DNA of 64,000 nt from CAZYTM01 sp964649725 (GTDB taxonomy: Bacteria > Desulfobacterota > Desulfuromonadia > Geobacterales > Geobacteraceae), in contig CAZYTM010000001.1 of the NCBI GenBank assembly GCA_964649725.1, positions 310,001 through 374,000 on the forward strand, read 5' to 3'. A program made the position numbers and the translations under genes. Each line of letters begins with the position of its first letter. The stretch's first letter is position 1. Under the pieces are notes generated by a model, which worked only from the letters and a program-made list of their open reading frames with translations, made no database searches and was not told where the DNA came from. Shown here piece after piece: positions 49,034-58,838 of this stretch.

Positions 49034-49630
49034 ATGCATCTGGCAATCGACCGACAGCAGCATCCCGATGATTTCATCCTCCAGGTCCGTGCCGCCCTGG
49101 CCGCCCGTCAGCGAATCCCGATGGCGCCCGGTCCGGTACCGGCGGCGGTGCTTCTGCCGCTGTTTGTCAAAGATGACCAGTATCACCTCCTCTTTACCAA
49201 GCGGACCGAGCATCTGCAGCACCATAGCGGCGAAATATCGTTCCCTGGCGGCGCCAGCCACGCCGATGACCGCACCCTGCTCGAAACAGCGCTGCGGGAG
49301 ACCCATGAAGAGGTCGGGATCGCCCCGGAGCATGTCGAGGTACTCGGCATGCTGGACGATTTCTACTCCATCCACAATTATCTGGTCACCCCCTATGTCG
49401 GGGTATTCCCCTCCGGCTACCAGTTGCGCCCCAACAGCGAAGAGATCGCAACTATCATCGAAGTGCCGCTCAACCATTTCCGCAACCGGGAAATATTCCG
49501 TATTGAAGATTGGCGCTGGCAAGGTCGACAACATCCGGTATACTTTTATACCTTTGGGGAGTTTGAGATCTGGGGGCTTACCGCCGCCATCCTGAAACAA
49601 TTCCTCGACCTCATCTGGGCAAGGGGCTGA
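49034..49630 (+). CDS. Nudix hydrolase, CoA-pyrophosphatase type
   Basis: Likely cleaves CoA or acyl-CoA to phosphopantetheine and 3',5'-ADP. The CoA-type signature LLFTKRTEHLQHHSGEISF directly precedes the Nudix box (GGASHADDRTLLETALRE then THEEVGI). This combination defines the NudL/YeaB branch. The 198 residues are normal. Start ATG 49034. The gene lies 12 bp after rpe and 6 bp before the response-regulator gene, so the four plus-strand genes look like one operon. Confidence 0.9.
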   Translation: MHLAIDRQQHPDDFILQVRAALAARQRIPMAPGPVPAAVLLPLFVKDDQYHLLFTKRTEHLQHHSGEISFPGGASHADDRTLLETALRETHEEVGIAPEHVEVLGMLDDFYSIHNYLVTPYVGVFPSGYQLRPNSEEIATIIEVPLNHFRNREIFRIEDWRWQGRQHPVYFYTFGEFEIWGLTAAILKQFLDLIWARG

Positions 49631-49636
49631 GCAAAG

Positions 49637-50557
49637 ATGCCGACCACCATACTGATAATCGACGACTCCGATACGCTGCGGGAACAGATCGTCCGGACCA
49701 TCCGGGATGTCGCCCTGTTCGACAATATCCGTGAGGCTGCAGATGGCATTGACGGGCTGAAGATAATCCTCAACGAGATGGTCGATCTGATCATCTGCGA
49801 TCTGGAGATGCCGCGCATGGACGGTTTCAAGTTCATGGCGATGATGCAGTCGCGGGAAGAGCTGAAGGATATTCCGGTCATCATGCTGACCGGCCGGGAA
49901 GACCGGGAGATGAAGATCAAGGGGTTGGAACAGGGTGCTTGCGACTATGTCACCAAGCCGTTCGATGCCGGCGAACTGGTGGCGCGGGTAAAGGTACAAC
50001 TAAAGATAAAGGCTCTTCAGGACGACCTGAAAAGATCGAACGAACTCCTTCTGGAGATTTCCAACACCGACCCCCTTACCGGACTCCACAACCGCCGCCA
50101 TCTGATGGAGATGCTGGACAAGGAGTTCCAGCGGGCCAGGCGGAAAAAGTGGGTCCTCTCCCTGATAATGATAGATATCGACCATTTCAAGCATGTCAAC
50201 GATACCTACGGCCATCAGAACGGCGATCTGGTACTGGCAGAGGTAGCTCACCACCTGCTGCAGGAGCTGCGCAGCTACGATGTGGCCGCCCGCTACGGCG
50301 GTGAAGAGTTTATTGTGGTCCTGCCGGAGTCTTCCAGGGACGAATCGCTCCATGTGGCGGAAAAGATCAGGCTGGCCATCCAGAGGATCGTCTTTACTGA
50401 TGAACTGCGCAATCTTATTGTCACGGTAAGCCTTGGTGTGGCAATCTACCCCTCCACCAAGGTAGACTGTATCGATTCGCTGATTCGCCAGGCCGATGAC
50501 GCGCTTTACCGGGCCAAACGGAACGGTCGCAACCGGGTCGAACTGATGACTGTCTAA
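49637..50557 (+). CDS. Response regulator diguanylate cyclase (REC-GGDEF)
   Basis: Makes cyclic di-GMP when phosphorylated. Receiver domain at residues 1-125 with acceptor Asp55 (IICDLEMPR) and Lys in YVTKPFD, then a GGDEF domain with active site GGEEF at 221-225. The inhibitory I-site RxxD is present as RSYD at 212-215, exactly five residues before GGEEF, so product inhibition is expected. 306 residues. It follows the Nudix gene by 6 bp and its stop overlaps the convergent glycosylase gene by 4 bp. No histidine kinase is adjacent. Confidence 0.93.
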   Translation: MPTTILIIDDSDTLREQIVRTIRDVALFDNIREAADGIDGLKIILNEMVDLIICDLEMPRMDGFKFMAMMQSREELKDIPVIMLTGREDREMKIKGLEQGACDYVTKPFDAGELVARVKVQLKIKALQDDLKRSNELLLEISNTDPLTGLHNRRHLMEMLDKEFQRARRKKWVLSLIMIDIDHFKHVNDTYGHQNGDLVLAEVAHHLLQELRSYDVAARYGGEEFIVVLPESSRDESLHVAEKIRLAIQRIVFTDELRNLIVTVSLGVAIYPSTKVDCIDSLIRQADDALYRAKRNGRNRVELMTV

Positions 50558-51195
50558 TGGCAGATATCCTCTAGCCGGCACCCTCTGCAGCAGGGCTTTT
50601 TCCTGCAATGCGCTTTGCCATGCTCGACAATCAGGGCATGATATTCATTAAAGAGTTGGGGGTCGACAGGGAGATTATTCATGCAGAGCCCCCGCACCGT
50701 TTCATAATCAGCATTCGCCGCCACCAGCCCGAGTCGGCTGAAGAGCCTTACAGTGTAGGCATCCACCACAAAGGTCGGCTGACCGCCGGCATAGAGCAGG
50801 ATCGAATCTGCTGTCTCCCGGCCAATCCCCTTCACCTGAAGAAGTCCTCGCCGCAGTTCCTGCCAATCGGTCCGGAACATCCGCTCCAGCTCCCCAGCAT
50901 AGCAATTCCAGAGCCAGTTGACGAACTCCTTCAGTCTGGCGCTCTTGATGTTGTAATAGCCGGCCGGCCGGATTATCTCTGCCAGCTCCGCAACCGGGAT
51001 ATCCCGTAGCATTTCAGGAGATAGCGCCCTCGCCTGCTTCAGGTTGCCGATCGCCTTCTCCACGTTCCCCCAGTTGGTATTCTGGGTCAGGATCGCCCCG
51101 ATACAGACCTCGAACGGAGTTTCGGCCGGCCACCAGTGCCGCGGACCGTAGCAGGAGAGGAGTCGGTCATATATCTTCTGCAGTTTGTCCGCCAT
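50554..51195 (-). CDS. Endonuclease III/MagIII-like DNA glycosylase
   Basis: A HhH-GPD base-excision glycosylase of 213 residues. The helix-hairpin-helix is VKGIGRETADSILLYA and the catalytic Asp is in FVVDAYTVRLF. At the position of the EndoIII catalytic Lys (GRKTAN) this protein has Glu (GRETAD), as in the 3-methyladenine glycosylase MagIII group, so it is probably a monofunctional glycosylase. A Cys-rich tail (HCRKKPCCRGCRLEDIC) could bind a 4Fe-4S cluster, although its spacing differs from the EndoIII one. Start taken as ATG 51195 (MADKLQKIY); a GTG at 51222 overlapping the glnE stop is possible. Confidence 0.82.
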   Translation of the reverse strand: MADKLQKIYDRLLSCYGPRHWWPAETPFEVCIGAILTQNTNWGNVEKAIGNLKQARALSPEMLRDIPVAELAEIIRPAGYYNIKSARLKEFVNWLWNCYAGELERMFRTDWQELRRGLLQVKGIGRETADSILLYAGGQPTFVVDAYTVRLFSRLGLVAANADYETVRGLCMNNLPVDPQLFNEYHALIVEHGKAHCRKKPCCRGCRLEDICH

Positions 51196-51218
51196 CTCAA
51201 CTGCCTGCCAACGTCGAT

Positions 51219-54200
51219 TCACTCCTCACCCTCTGCCAGTACCTTGCCGTAGACACCCCGGACCGACTCGGTCACCTCTTCGTAGTCCTTCAACAGCTGC
51301 TCTCCTGGATGGCGCAGCTTGCTGTCGTAACCTAAGCGGCGGGCCAGCTTGTCCAGATATTCCCGCGACCCGCCGAGATCGTTTATGGAGTAGTCATGGA
51401 TTATGCGCAGCCGGTTTTCCAGGCGGCGGAGGAACTTGTAGCCATTAAGCAGCACCGTGCTGTCGTTGTCGTCGAGGATACCGCACCCCTTCATCCCCTT
51501 CAGCGCCACCAGCGTGTTGGCGCTACGGATATCTGGGCATTCGTGACCATAGCGGAGCTGCAGGTACTGGACGACGAATTCCACATCGACCATGCCGCCA
51601 CGGCCCGTCTTGATATTGTAGCTACCCTCTTTCTCCTTGGCCAGCTCGTTTTCCATGCGCATCCGCAGCCGGTGGATCTCGCTCCGCACCATGCCGTCTG
51701 CACTGCTGCCATAGACAGTATGGCGGATAATCTCCTTGATGCTCTCCTGCAGCGACTCCTCCCCAAGCACCACCCTGGCACGGGTCAGCGCCTGTCGCTC
51801 CCAGATCTGCGCCTCCTGACGGTGGTAGTTCTTGAACGAATCGAGCGAGGTGACCAGCGGGCCGGCATTACCTGATGGCCGCAGCCTGGTATCGATCTTG
51901 TAGACATAACCCTCGCGGGTCTGGGTGGTGAGGATGGAGATGATCTTCTGCCCCAGCTTGGCGAAATACTCATGATTGGTCACCTGCTTCTCGCCGTCGG
52001 TAACCCCCTGGTGGTCGTAGATATAGATGATATCCAGGTCAGAATGGTAGTTCAGCTCACCCCCACCCATCTTCCCCAGGGCGATGATGGCAAACCCCGC
52101 CTCCCGCAACTCACCGTCCGGGGATTGCCAGGTCGGCCGACCGAAGCGGGCCAGCTCGGTGCGGGCAAGATTATATGCCTCCTGCAGACAGATGTCGGCC
52201 AGATTGGTGAGCTGGGTGGCGATCTCGGTCTGGCCGAACTTGCCGTAAATGTCGTTCATGCCGATCCGGAGGAACTCTTCGTGGCGGTATCGGCGCAGCA
52301 CGTCCAGCTGTTCTTCGAAATCTTCCGCCCGCGCCAGCATGTCGGTCAACTCCTGGGCCATCACCTCCCGCTCCTTGAAATAGGCGGCATAACTGCGGGA
52401 GACCATACTGTCCAGCAGTTCCGGATGGCCGACGAAGATCTTGGAGAGGAATTCCGACATGCCGAAGAGTGAGATCATCAGCTTGAGGATCTCCCGGTTT
52501 TCCGCCAGCAGGGCATAGAATGCCGAGCGGGAGCCGACTGCACAGAGGAACCGGTCAAGGTAGGCGAGCGCCATATCCGGATCAGGAGAGGCGAATATCT
52601 CCTGCAGCAAGAGTGGCGCGATCTTCCCCAGCAGCCGGCGGGCCCGTTCGGTAAGGTTGGCCCGGGGGGGGCCGTCGCGCAGCAGAAGAAGGTTCTCGTA
52701 AGCAGTATCGACCCGCTCGAAGTGCCGTTCGGCAAGCATATCCTTGATCAGCTCCGGATCGGCCTTATGATCGAAGAAGTAGTAGACCTCCGGCCGGACC
52801 TCCTCCTTCAGCTTTTCATCCCGTTCCAGGAAGAGACAGCCGTAGATCTCCGCTACCCTGTTACGATGCCCCTGCAACACCTGCTGGAACTTTTCCCGGC
52901 CATTGGCCCGCAGGTACCCGCAGCGCCTTGCCAGCGCCTGCATCTCCTCATCCTTCTTCGGCAATGAGTGGGTCTGCCGCTCCTGGACTACCTGTATCCG
53001 GTGCTCAACTGTACGGAGGAAACAGTAGGCTTCGCAGAGTGCATTATAATCATCTTCCTTGATCAGCCGTGCTTCGAGCAATCCTGCCAGAGCAGCCAGC
53101 GAGTTTTTCTGCCGGAGCGCCGGACTCTTCCCGGCATAGACCAGCTGCAGAGCCTGGATGAAGAATTCGACCTCGCGAATCCCCCCCCGGCCAAGCTTGA
53201 TATTGAACTCACCCTCCCGCTCCCTCGCCAGTGAGGCATCAATTCGCTTCTTCATCGCCATCATGTCTTCGATCAGGTTGTAGTCGAGGTATTTACGGTA
53301 GATGAAAGGCTCGATAGCGCGCAACAGCTGCGCCCCCACCTCGGCAGAACCTGCCACCGGCCGCGCTTTGAGCATGGCGGCCCGTTCCCACGACTGTCCC
53401 CAAGATTCGTAGTATATCTCGGCAGAGCGGAGCGAACAGGCGAGATCGCCACTCTTCCCCTCCGGCCGCAGCCCGAGGTCGACGCGAAAGACAAAGCCGT
53501 CCTCGGTCACCTGGGAGACGGCCCGGGTTATCATCTCCGCCAGTTTGACAAAGAACTCGTTCAACGAGATAATGCCGTTTTTCTCTCCGGTTGCTGCCTC
53601 GATGCCGGCGGTAGCACCCTGGTTGGAGGAGTAGAAGCAGATGATATCGATGTCCGAGGAGAAGTTGAGTTCACGCCCCCCAAGTTTCCCCATGCCGAGC
53701 ACGGTCAGGTCAGCCTCTCGCAGGCCGTCAGGAGTATCCATCAGAGGCAAACCATGTTCCGCAACCAGCTGGCGGCGGGCCACCTCATAAGCAACCTGCA
53801 GCGAGGCTGCCGCCAGGGCGGAGAGTTCGCCGGTCACCTCTTCGAGCGGCGCCAGACCGTTCAGGTCACGGGCGGCGATACGCAGGATCTCCAGATGCTT
53901 GAAGCGTCGCAGTAACGGGAAGACGCCGAGATAGTCGCTGGCACCGACAAATTCACGCAGGGCGGCAAGCATCTCTGCTTCGCTACGGCGGAGATCGATC
54001 AGCCGCTCCAGAAAGAGCTGCTGGAAATAGAAAGGTTTCCGACAGAGGATATTGACCAGGAACGGAGAGGAGCCGCAGATCATCAGTAGTTGCGCCAGAC
54101 GGGTCCGTTTGCTGCAGACCGCCAGCAGGTCAGCTTTGGTCAGCACCGTGCTGATCCGCTCCAGGGCATTGAGGGCCATATCCGGCAGCGGGGTATTGGT

Positions 54201-54392
54201 GGCTTGCAGGGCGATGGAGTAAAGAATATCAGCCGGGACTATATAGGACAACAGCCTCAGATTGGTGGCAGAACGGGCGCCATAGCTATAGCAACGCCGC
54301 TCCAGGCATTCTATCAGCTGTCGGTCACCCTCATCGTGAGGATCGCAGGAGAGGGCCAACTCCAGCTCCCGGATAAACTCGGTGCGGTTCAT
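51219..54392 (-). CDS. glnE: Bifunctional glutamine synthetase adenylyltransferase/deadenylylase
   Basis: Controls glutamine synthetase by adding or removing AMP. The 1057-residue chain has two nucleotidyltransferase halves: GMGKLGGRELNFSSDIDII near residue 230 and ALGKMGGGELNYHSDLDII near residue 785, each followed by the GRGG motif (GRGGIREVEFFIQAL, GRGGMVDVEFVVQYL). Both are intact. It overlaps mtnA upstream and the glycosylase gene downstream by about 4 nt, so the three are co-transcribed. The overlap with methionine-salvage and repair genes has no obvious functional meaning. Confidence 0.95.
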   Translation of the reverse strand: MNRTEFIRELELALSCDPHDEGDRQLIECLERRCYSYGARSATNLRLLSYIVPADILYSIALQATNTPLPDMALNALERISTVLTKADLLAVCSKRTRLAQLLMICGSSPFLVNILCRKPFYFQQLFLERLIDLRRSEAEMLAALREFVGASDYLGVFPLLRRFKHLEILRIAARDLNGLAPLEEVTGELSALAAASLQVAYEVARRQLVAEHGLPLMDTPDGLREADLTVLGMGKLGGRELNFSSDIDIICFYSSNQGATAGIEAATGEKNGIISLNEFFVKLAEMITRAVSQVTEDGFVFRVDLGLRPEGKSGDLACSLRSAEIYYESWGQSWERAAMLKARPVAGSAEVGAQLLRAIEPFIYRKYLDYNLIEDMMAMKKRIDASLAREREGEFNIKLGRGGIREVEFFIQALQLVYAGKSPALRQKNSLAALAGLLEARLIKEDDYNALCEAYCFLRTVEHRIQVVQERQTHSLPKKDEEMQALARRCGYLRANGREKFQQVLQGHRNRVAEIYGCLFLERDEKLKEEVRPEVYYFFDHKADPELIKDMLAERHFERVDTAYENLLLLRDGPPRANLTERARRLLGKIAPLLLQEIFASPDPDMALAYLDRFLCAVGSRSAFYALLAENREILKLMISLFGMSEFLSKIFVGHPELLDSMVSRSYAAYFKEREVMAQELTDMLARAEDFEEQLDVLRRYRHEEFLRIGMNDIYGKFGQTEIATQLTNLADICLQEAYNLARTELARFGRPTWQSPDGELREAGFAIIALGKMGGGELNYHSDLDIIYIYDHQGVTDGEKQVTNHEYFAKLGQKIISILTTQTREGYVYKIDTRLRPSGNAGPLVTSLDSFKNYHRQEAQIWERQALTRARVVLGEESLQESIKEIIRHTVYGSSADGMVRSEIHRLRMRMENELAKEKEGSYNIKTGRGGMVDVEFVVQYLQLRYGHECPDIRSANTLVALKGMKGCGILDDNDSTVLLNGYKFLRRLENRLRIIHDYSINDLGGSREYLDKLARRLGYDSKLRHPGEQLLKDYEEVTESVRGVYGKVLAEGEE

Positions 54393-55429
54393 CTACCCAC
54401 CAGGACCCGCAGTTGCTCCTCGAAATCCCCTCGCACCACCCCTTTTTCGGTGATGATCCCGGCGATATATTTGGCCGGCGTGACGTCGAAGGCCGGGTTA
54501 CGAACCCTGACCCCTTCCGGCGCAACCGGAAACCCGTTGAGATGGGTCACCTCCCGGGAATGACGCTCCTCGATCGGAATCTCCTCGCCGCTCTTCAGCG
54601 TCAGGTCGAGAGTGGAGATCGGTGCCGCCACATAGAACGGGATACGGTTCTCCTTGGCCAGCACCGCTACGCTGTAAGTGCCGATCTTGTTCGCCGTATC
54701 ACCGTTCGCAGCTATTCTGTCCGCACCCACCACGACACAGTCGATCTCACCCTTTTTCATGAAATAGCCGGCCATGTTGTCCGCAATCAGAGTGACCGGG
54801 ATACCCTCCTTCATCAGTTCCCAGGCCGTAAGCCGGGCCCCCTGCAGCCAGGGTCGGGTCTCGTCGGCAAAGACCTGGATATTCTTCCCTGCCTCATGGG
54901 CCGCGCGGATCACCCCCAGAGCGGTCCCATATCCGGCAGTGGCCAGACCGCCGGCATTGCAATGGGTAAGGACGGTCGACCCCTCCCTGATCAACGCTGC
55001 GCCATGGCGACCGATAGCGCGGCAGATCTGCAGGTCTTCCAGCTCGATACTGATCGCCTCGGCCTTGAGTATTTCGCGGATGCTTTTCAGGTCCTTGTCT
55101 CTATTCGCCTCGGCGATCCGTTTCATCCGCTCGATAGCCCAGAAGAGGTTGACTGCGGTCGGCCGGGTGCGGGCCATCAATTCACAGACATTGCTCAGCT
55201 GTTGATAGAAAGATTCATGGGTATCGGCGATTATATCCCTGGCCCCGAGAGCGATCCCCATTGCTGCAGCAACGCCGATAGCCGGTGCCCCACGGATGAT
55301 CATCCCGCGGATCGCCTCGGCGACACTCTTGAAGTCGCAATATTCGTTGTAGACCTCTTCGCCGGGGAGACGGGTCTGGTCGATCATGATAACCTTGTTG
55401 TCGCGCCATTCAATGGTTCGAAAAGACAT
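54389..55429 (-). CDS. mtnA: Methylthioribose-1-phosphate isomerase
   Basis: Methionine salvage: converts 5-methylthioribose-1-phosphate to the ribulose form. Conserved IIRGAPAIGVAAAMG, LTHCNAGGLATAGYGTALGV (catalytic Cys), DETRPWLQGARLTAWEL and VVGADRIAANGDTANKIGTY are all visible. 346 residues after setting the start to ATG 55429, five nt after GGAGG; the eight preceding codons are rejected. eIF2B-alpha-related relatives exist, but the Cys and Asp residues identify MtnA. It overlaps glnE by 4 nt. Confidence 0.94.
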   Translation of the reverse strand: MSFRTIEWRDNKVIMIDQTRLPGEEVYNEYCDFKSVAEAIRGMIIRGAPAIGVAAAMGIALGARDIIADTHESFYQQLSNVCELMARTRPTAVNLFWAIERMKRIAEANRDKDLKSIREILKAEAISIELEDLQICRAIGRHGAALIREGSTVLTHCNAGGLATAGYGTALGVIRAAHEAGKNIQVFADETRPWLQGARLTAWELMKEGIPVTLIADNMAGYFMKKGEIDCVVVGADRIAANGDTANKIGTYSVAVLAKENRIPFYVAAPISTLDLTLKSGEEIPIEERHSREVTHLNGFPVAPEGVRVRNPAFDVTPAKYIAGIITEKGVVRGDFEEQLRVLVGR

Positions 55430-55506
55430 AGCCGCCTCCGATAGATAATTCAATGCTCAAATCTCTTGCCTCTCATGCTTTCACCTTTGAGCTGCCAGCA
55501 ATTAAT

Positions 55507-56946
55507 CTAGCCTTTCAGCTTCTTCAGCAACAGTTCGTTCACCACTGCCGGATTCGCCTTCCCCTTGGAGGCCCGCATCACCTGACCGACAAAGAAACCG
55601 AAGACCTTCTCCTTGCCACTCCGGTATTCGTCAACCTGGCCGGCATTGACTGCCATGATCTCATCAATAAGCTTTTCTATCTCTCCCGTATCCGAAACCT
55701 GTACCAGCCCCTGCTCCGCGACAATCTGCGCCGGCTGCTTGCCGCTCTGCCACATCTCGTCGAAAACGGTCTTGGCGATCTTTCCGGAGATGGTCCCCTT
55801 TTCGATCAGCTGCAATAGCTCCCCCAGCAGTTGCGGGGTTACCGGGGATGCGACAATAGACATGCCGCTGTCATTCAAGGCGCGGGTCACCTCACCCATC
55901 ACCCAGTTGGCAACCACTTTGGCCTGCGGATAGCAGCAGAGGGAAGCCTCGAAAAATTCTGCCAACTCGCGGCTGGCGGTCAGCACTTCGGCATCGTAGC
56001 GAGTAAGCCCCAGCTCCTGTTGATATCGGAGCAGCTTCGCCTCCGGCAGTTCCGGCAGGCTGAGTCGAGTATCTTCCACCCAATCGTTGCTGATCACCAG
56101 GGGTACCAGGTCTGGGTCAGGGAAGTAGCGGTAGTCGTGCGCCTCTTCCTTCCCCCGCATGGAGCGGGTGGTGCCGACATTCGGGTCGAAAAGGCGGGTC
56201 TCCTGTACTACTTTCCCCCCCTCTTCGAGCAGCTCACACTGCCGCTCTATCTCGTATTCGATCGCCTGTTTGACAAAGCGGAACGAGTTGACATTCTTGG
56301 TCTCGGTACGGGTGCCGAATTTGCTGGCACCTGCCAGCATCACCGAGACATTGGCATCGCAACGGAAGCTCCCCTCCTCCATATTGCCGTCGCTTATCCC
56401 CAAGTAGACCACGATCTGGTGCAGTTTCTTCAGATAGGCGACCGCCTCGTCCGCACTGCGCAGGTCAGGCTCCGAGACAATCTCCAGCAGAGGGGTGCAG
56501 GCCCGGTTCAGGTCTACCCCGGAACCGTTGCCGAGTCCTGCTACATCGGCATGGACCAGCTTGCCGGCATCCTCCTCCATATGGATACGGGTGATACCGA
56601 TCCGTTTTGTCTGACCATCAACTTCGATGTCAAGGTGGCCGTTCAGGCAGATGGGGAGTTCGAACTGGCTGATCTGGTAACCCTTCGGCAGATCAGGATA
56701 GAAGTAATTCTTCCGGGCAAAGATGCTATGTGGGGAGATTGCGCAGTTGGTCGCCAGACCGGCGCGGATGGCGTACTCTACCACTTTCTTGTTCAGCACC
56801 GGCAGTGCCCCGGGGAGGCCGAGACAGACCGGGCAGGTCTGCGAGTTGGGCGAAACGCCGAACCTGGTGGAACAGCCGCAGAAGATCTTGCTGTTGGTGG
56901 CCAGCTGGACGTGAACTTCAAGACCTATGACAGGTTGAAATTTCAT
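55507..56946 (-). CDS. gatB: Aspartyl/glutamyl-tRNA amidotransferase subunit B
   Basis: GatB binds the misacylated tRNA and phosphorylates its acyl group. The 479-residue chain starts VIGLEVHVQLATNSKIFCGC, with the zinc Cys pairs in FCGCST and CPVCLGLPGALPVLN. NLNRACTPLLEIVSEPD-type motif and the C-terminal YqeY-like tail domain (GEVTRALNDSG to the end) are present. It is downstream of gatA by about 80 bp; gatC, gatA and gatB are in the usual order C-A-B. Confidence 0.96.
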   Translation of the reverse strand: MKFQPVIGLEVHVQLATNSKIFCGCSTRFGVSPNSQTCPVCLGLPGALPVLNKKVVEYAIRAGLATNCAISPHSIFARKNYFYPDLPKGYQISQFELPICLNGHLDIEVDGQTKRIGITRIHMEEDAGKLVHADVAGLGNGSGVDLNRACTPLLEIVSEPDLRSADEAVAYLKKLHQIVVYLGISDGNMEEGSFRCDANVSVMLAGASKFGTRTETKNVNSFRFVKQAIEYEIERQCELLEEGGKVVQETRLFDPNVGTTRSMRGKEEAHDYRYFPDPDLVPLVISNDWVEDTRLSLPELPEAKLLRYQQELGLTRYDAEVLTASRELAEFFEASLCCYPQAKVVANWVMGEVTRALNDSGMSIVASPVTPQLLGELLQLIEKGTISGKIAKTVFDEMWQSGKQPAQIVAEQGLVQVSDTGEIEKLIDEIMAVNAGQVDEYRSGKEKVFGFFVGQVMRASKGKANPAVVNELLLKKLKG

Positions 56947-57028
56947 TTCTATACTCCGGGCTATCGTACTTGAAGATGCGACCTCTGGCTATAACGGCAG
57001 ACCAGAGCTGGACGCACCTAGCTTGGAT

Positions 57029-58483
57029 TCAAATATCCGCCTTCTTTTTATGCCATTCGGTCGCCTGTTCAAAGGCATAGGCAGCGCGAAGGATGGTCTC
57101 TTCGCCGAACGGCTTGCCGATCAGCTGCAGTCCGACAGGAAGCCCTGCCTGGCTGATCCCGGCCGGGACCGAGATGGCGCAGGTACCAGCCAGATTGACC
57201 GGGATGGTGAAGATATCGGAGAGGTACATCTGCAGCGGGTCGTTCACCTTTTCACCGATGCGGAAGGCAGGCGTCGGCGCGACCGGGGTGAGGATCGCAT
57301 CGACCTGCTCGAATGCGGTGAGAAAATCCTGCCTGATCAGGGTGCGGACCTTCTGTGCCTTCAGATAATAAGCGTCGTAATAACCGGAAGAGAGGGCATA
57401 GGTGCCGATCATGATGCGTCGTTTCACCTCGGCGCCAAACCCTTCGGCGCGGCTCCTGGCAAACATGTCGATAAGTCCGGTCGCAGCAGAGCTACGATGG
57501 CCGAACCGGACTCCGTCATAGCGGGCCAGGTTGGAGCTTGCTTCAGCAGTGGCGATCAGGTAATAGGTGGCGACGGCATAATCGGTATGGGGGAGGGAGA
57601 TATCGACAAACTCCGCTCCCAATTGGCGATAGACGGCAATAGCTCCCTGCAGCGCCTGCTGCACATCGCTATCGAGCCCATCGATATAGTACTCCTTCGG
57701 CAGTCCGAGCTTCAGCCCCTTCAGCTCGGGTTTGAGCGACTGGCGGTAATCCGGGACCGGCCTGTCGATGCTGGTGGAGTCTAGCGGGTCGTGGCCGGCT
57801 ATGGCGCCGAGCATTATGGCGCAGTCGGTCACATCCCTGGTGAGCGGCCCCACCTGGTCGAGTGATGAGGCGTAGGCGATCACCCCGTAGCGTGATACCC
57901 GGCCGTATGTAGGCTTCAAGCCGACACAACCGCAGTGAGAGGCAGGCTGTCGGATGGAGCCGCCGGTATCGGTGCCAAGGGTGGCAACAGCCTGCCGGGC
58001 AGCGATACAAGCCGCCGAACCACCAGAGGAGCCACCCGGGGTACGATCCAGATCCCACGGGTTTCTGGTCGTCCCAAAGGCACTTGTTTCACAGGATGAA
58101 CCCATGGCAAATTCATCCTGGTTCAGTTTCCCTAACAATACCCCCCCCTGCTCCTTCAGCTTCAACCAGCTGGTGGCATCGTAGGGGGGGATGAAATTCT
58201 CCAGGATCAGCGAGGCGCATGTGGTGCGGACCCCCTTGGTGAGGAAGATGTCTTTCAGGGCGATCGGGATACCGGTCAGGGGGGCGATATCCCCTGCGGC
58301 GATCCGCTTGTCAGCGGCTGCGGCACCCTGAAGCGCTTCAGCCGCCATGGTGATAAAGGCGTTGACCTTCGGTTCAAGCGTCTCGATCCTGGAGAGATAC
58401 GCCTCGGTCGCCTCGACCGAGGATATCTCCCGCTTCTTCAATTTTTCCTGCAGTTCATGGAGGGTAAGGGCAAACAGTTCCAT
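57029..58483 (-). CDS. gatA: Aspartyl/glutamyl-tRNA amidotransferase subunit A
   Basis: Glutaminase/amidase subunit that supplies ammonia. The amidase-signature catalytic triad is visible: Lys in PIALKDIFLTKG and the two Ser in TPGGSSGGSAACIAARQ and GSIRQPASHCG. 484 residues after choosing ATG 58483 (MELFALTLHEL), eight nt after GGAG. It lies about 65 bp after gatC. Confidence 0.96.
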   Translation of the reverse strand: MELFALTLHELQEKLKKREISSVEATEAYLSRIETLEPKVNAFITMAAEALQGAAAADKRIAAGDIAPLTGIPIALKDIFLTKGVRTTCASLILENFIPPYDATSWLKLKEQGGVLLGKLNQDEFAMGSSCETSAFGTTRNPWDLDRTPGGSSGGSAACIAARQAVATLGTDTGGSIRQPASHCGCVGLKPTYGRVSRYGVIAYASSLDQVGPLTRDVTDCAIMLGAIAGHDPLDSTSIDRPVPDYRQSLKPELKGLKLGLPKEYYIDGLDSDVQQALQGAIAVYRQLGAEFVDISLPHTDYAVATYYLIATAEASSNLARYDGVRFGHRSSAATGLIDMFARSRAEGFGAEVKRRIMIGTYALSSGYYDAYYLKAQKVRTLIRQDFLTAFEQVDAILTPVAPTPAFRIGEKVNDPLQMYLSDIFTIPVNLAGTCAISVPAGISQAGLPVGLQLIGKPFGEETILRAAYAFEQATEWHKKKADI

Positions 58484-58550
58484 TCTTGAATCTCCGCTGT
58501 CAGCTAAAGGGGCAAGCAGATGGTGAAGCAAAAAGCTTCTCCTCCGCTGG

Positions 58551-58838
58551 TTATTCAATCACTTTCGGGACACGGAAAAAATCATCGACACGGTCAGGTG
58601 CATTGGCCAGAGCTGGGCCAACCCCGATAGAGTCGATCACCAGATCCTCGCGAAAGGCGTTTTCTACCGGCACGGCATGGGCTGTCGGATTGATGCCGTC
58701 GGTGGATAAAGCATTCAGCTTCTCCACATAGGCCAGGATGGCATCCATCTGGCCGGTGAAGATGGTCAACTCGTCATCATTCAAGGCCAGCCTGGCCAGA
58801 CTGGCAACATGTTCCACTTCGGCACGGGAAATATTCAT
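58551..58838 (-). CDS. gatC: Aspartyl/glutamyl-tRNA amidotransferase subunit C
   Basis: Small linker subunit stabilising GatA and GatB, 95 residues. The conserved pattern VEHVASLARLALNDDEL, then VEKLNALSTDGINPTAHAV and REDLVIDS is present. First gene of the gatCAB set, about 140 bp after the helicase gene. Because glnS is also encoded in this window, the complex most likely makes Asn-tRNA, with a Gln role as the alternative. Confidence 0.95.
   Translation of the reverse strand: MNISRAEVEHVASLARLALNDDELTIFTGQMDAILAYVEKLNALSTDGINPTAHAVPVENAFREDLVIDSIGVGPALANAPDRVDDFFRVPKVIE

Noticed and set aside
48341..49999. Minus-strand open frame of 552 codons
   Set aside because: It is antisense to rpe, the CoA-type Nudix gene and the REC-GGDEF gene, all with clear motifs and ribosome-binding sites.
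55831..56973. Plus-strand open frame of 380 codons
   Set aside because: Antisense to gatB; a codon-bias shadow.
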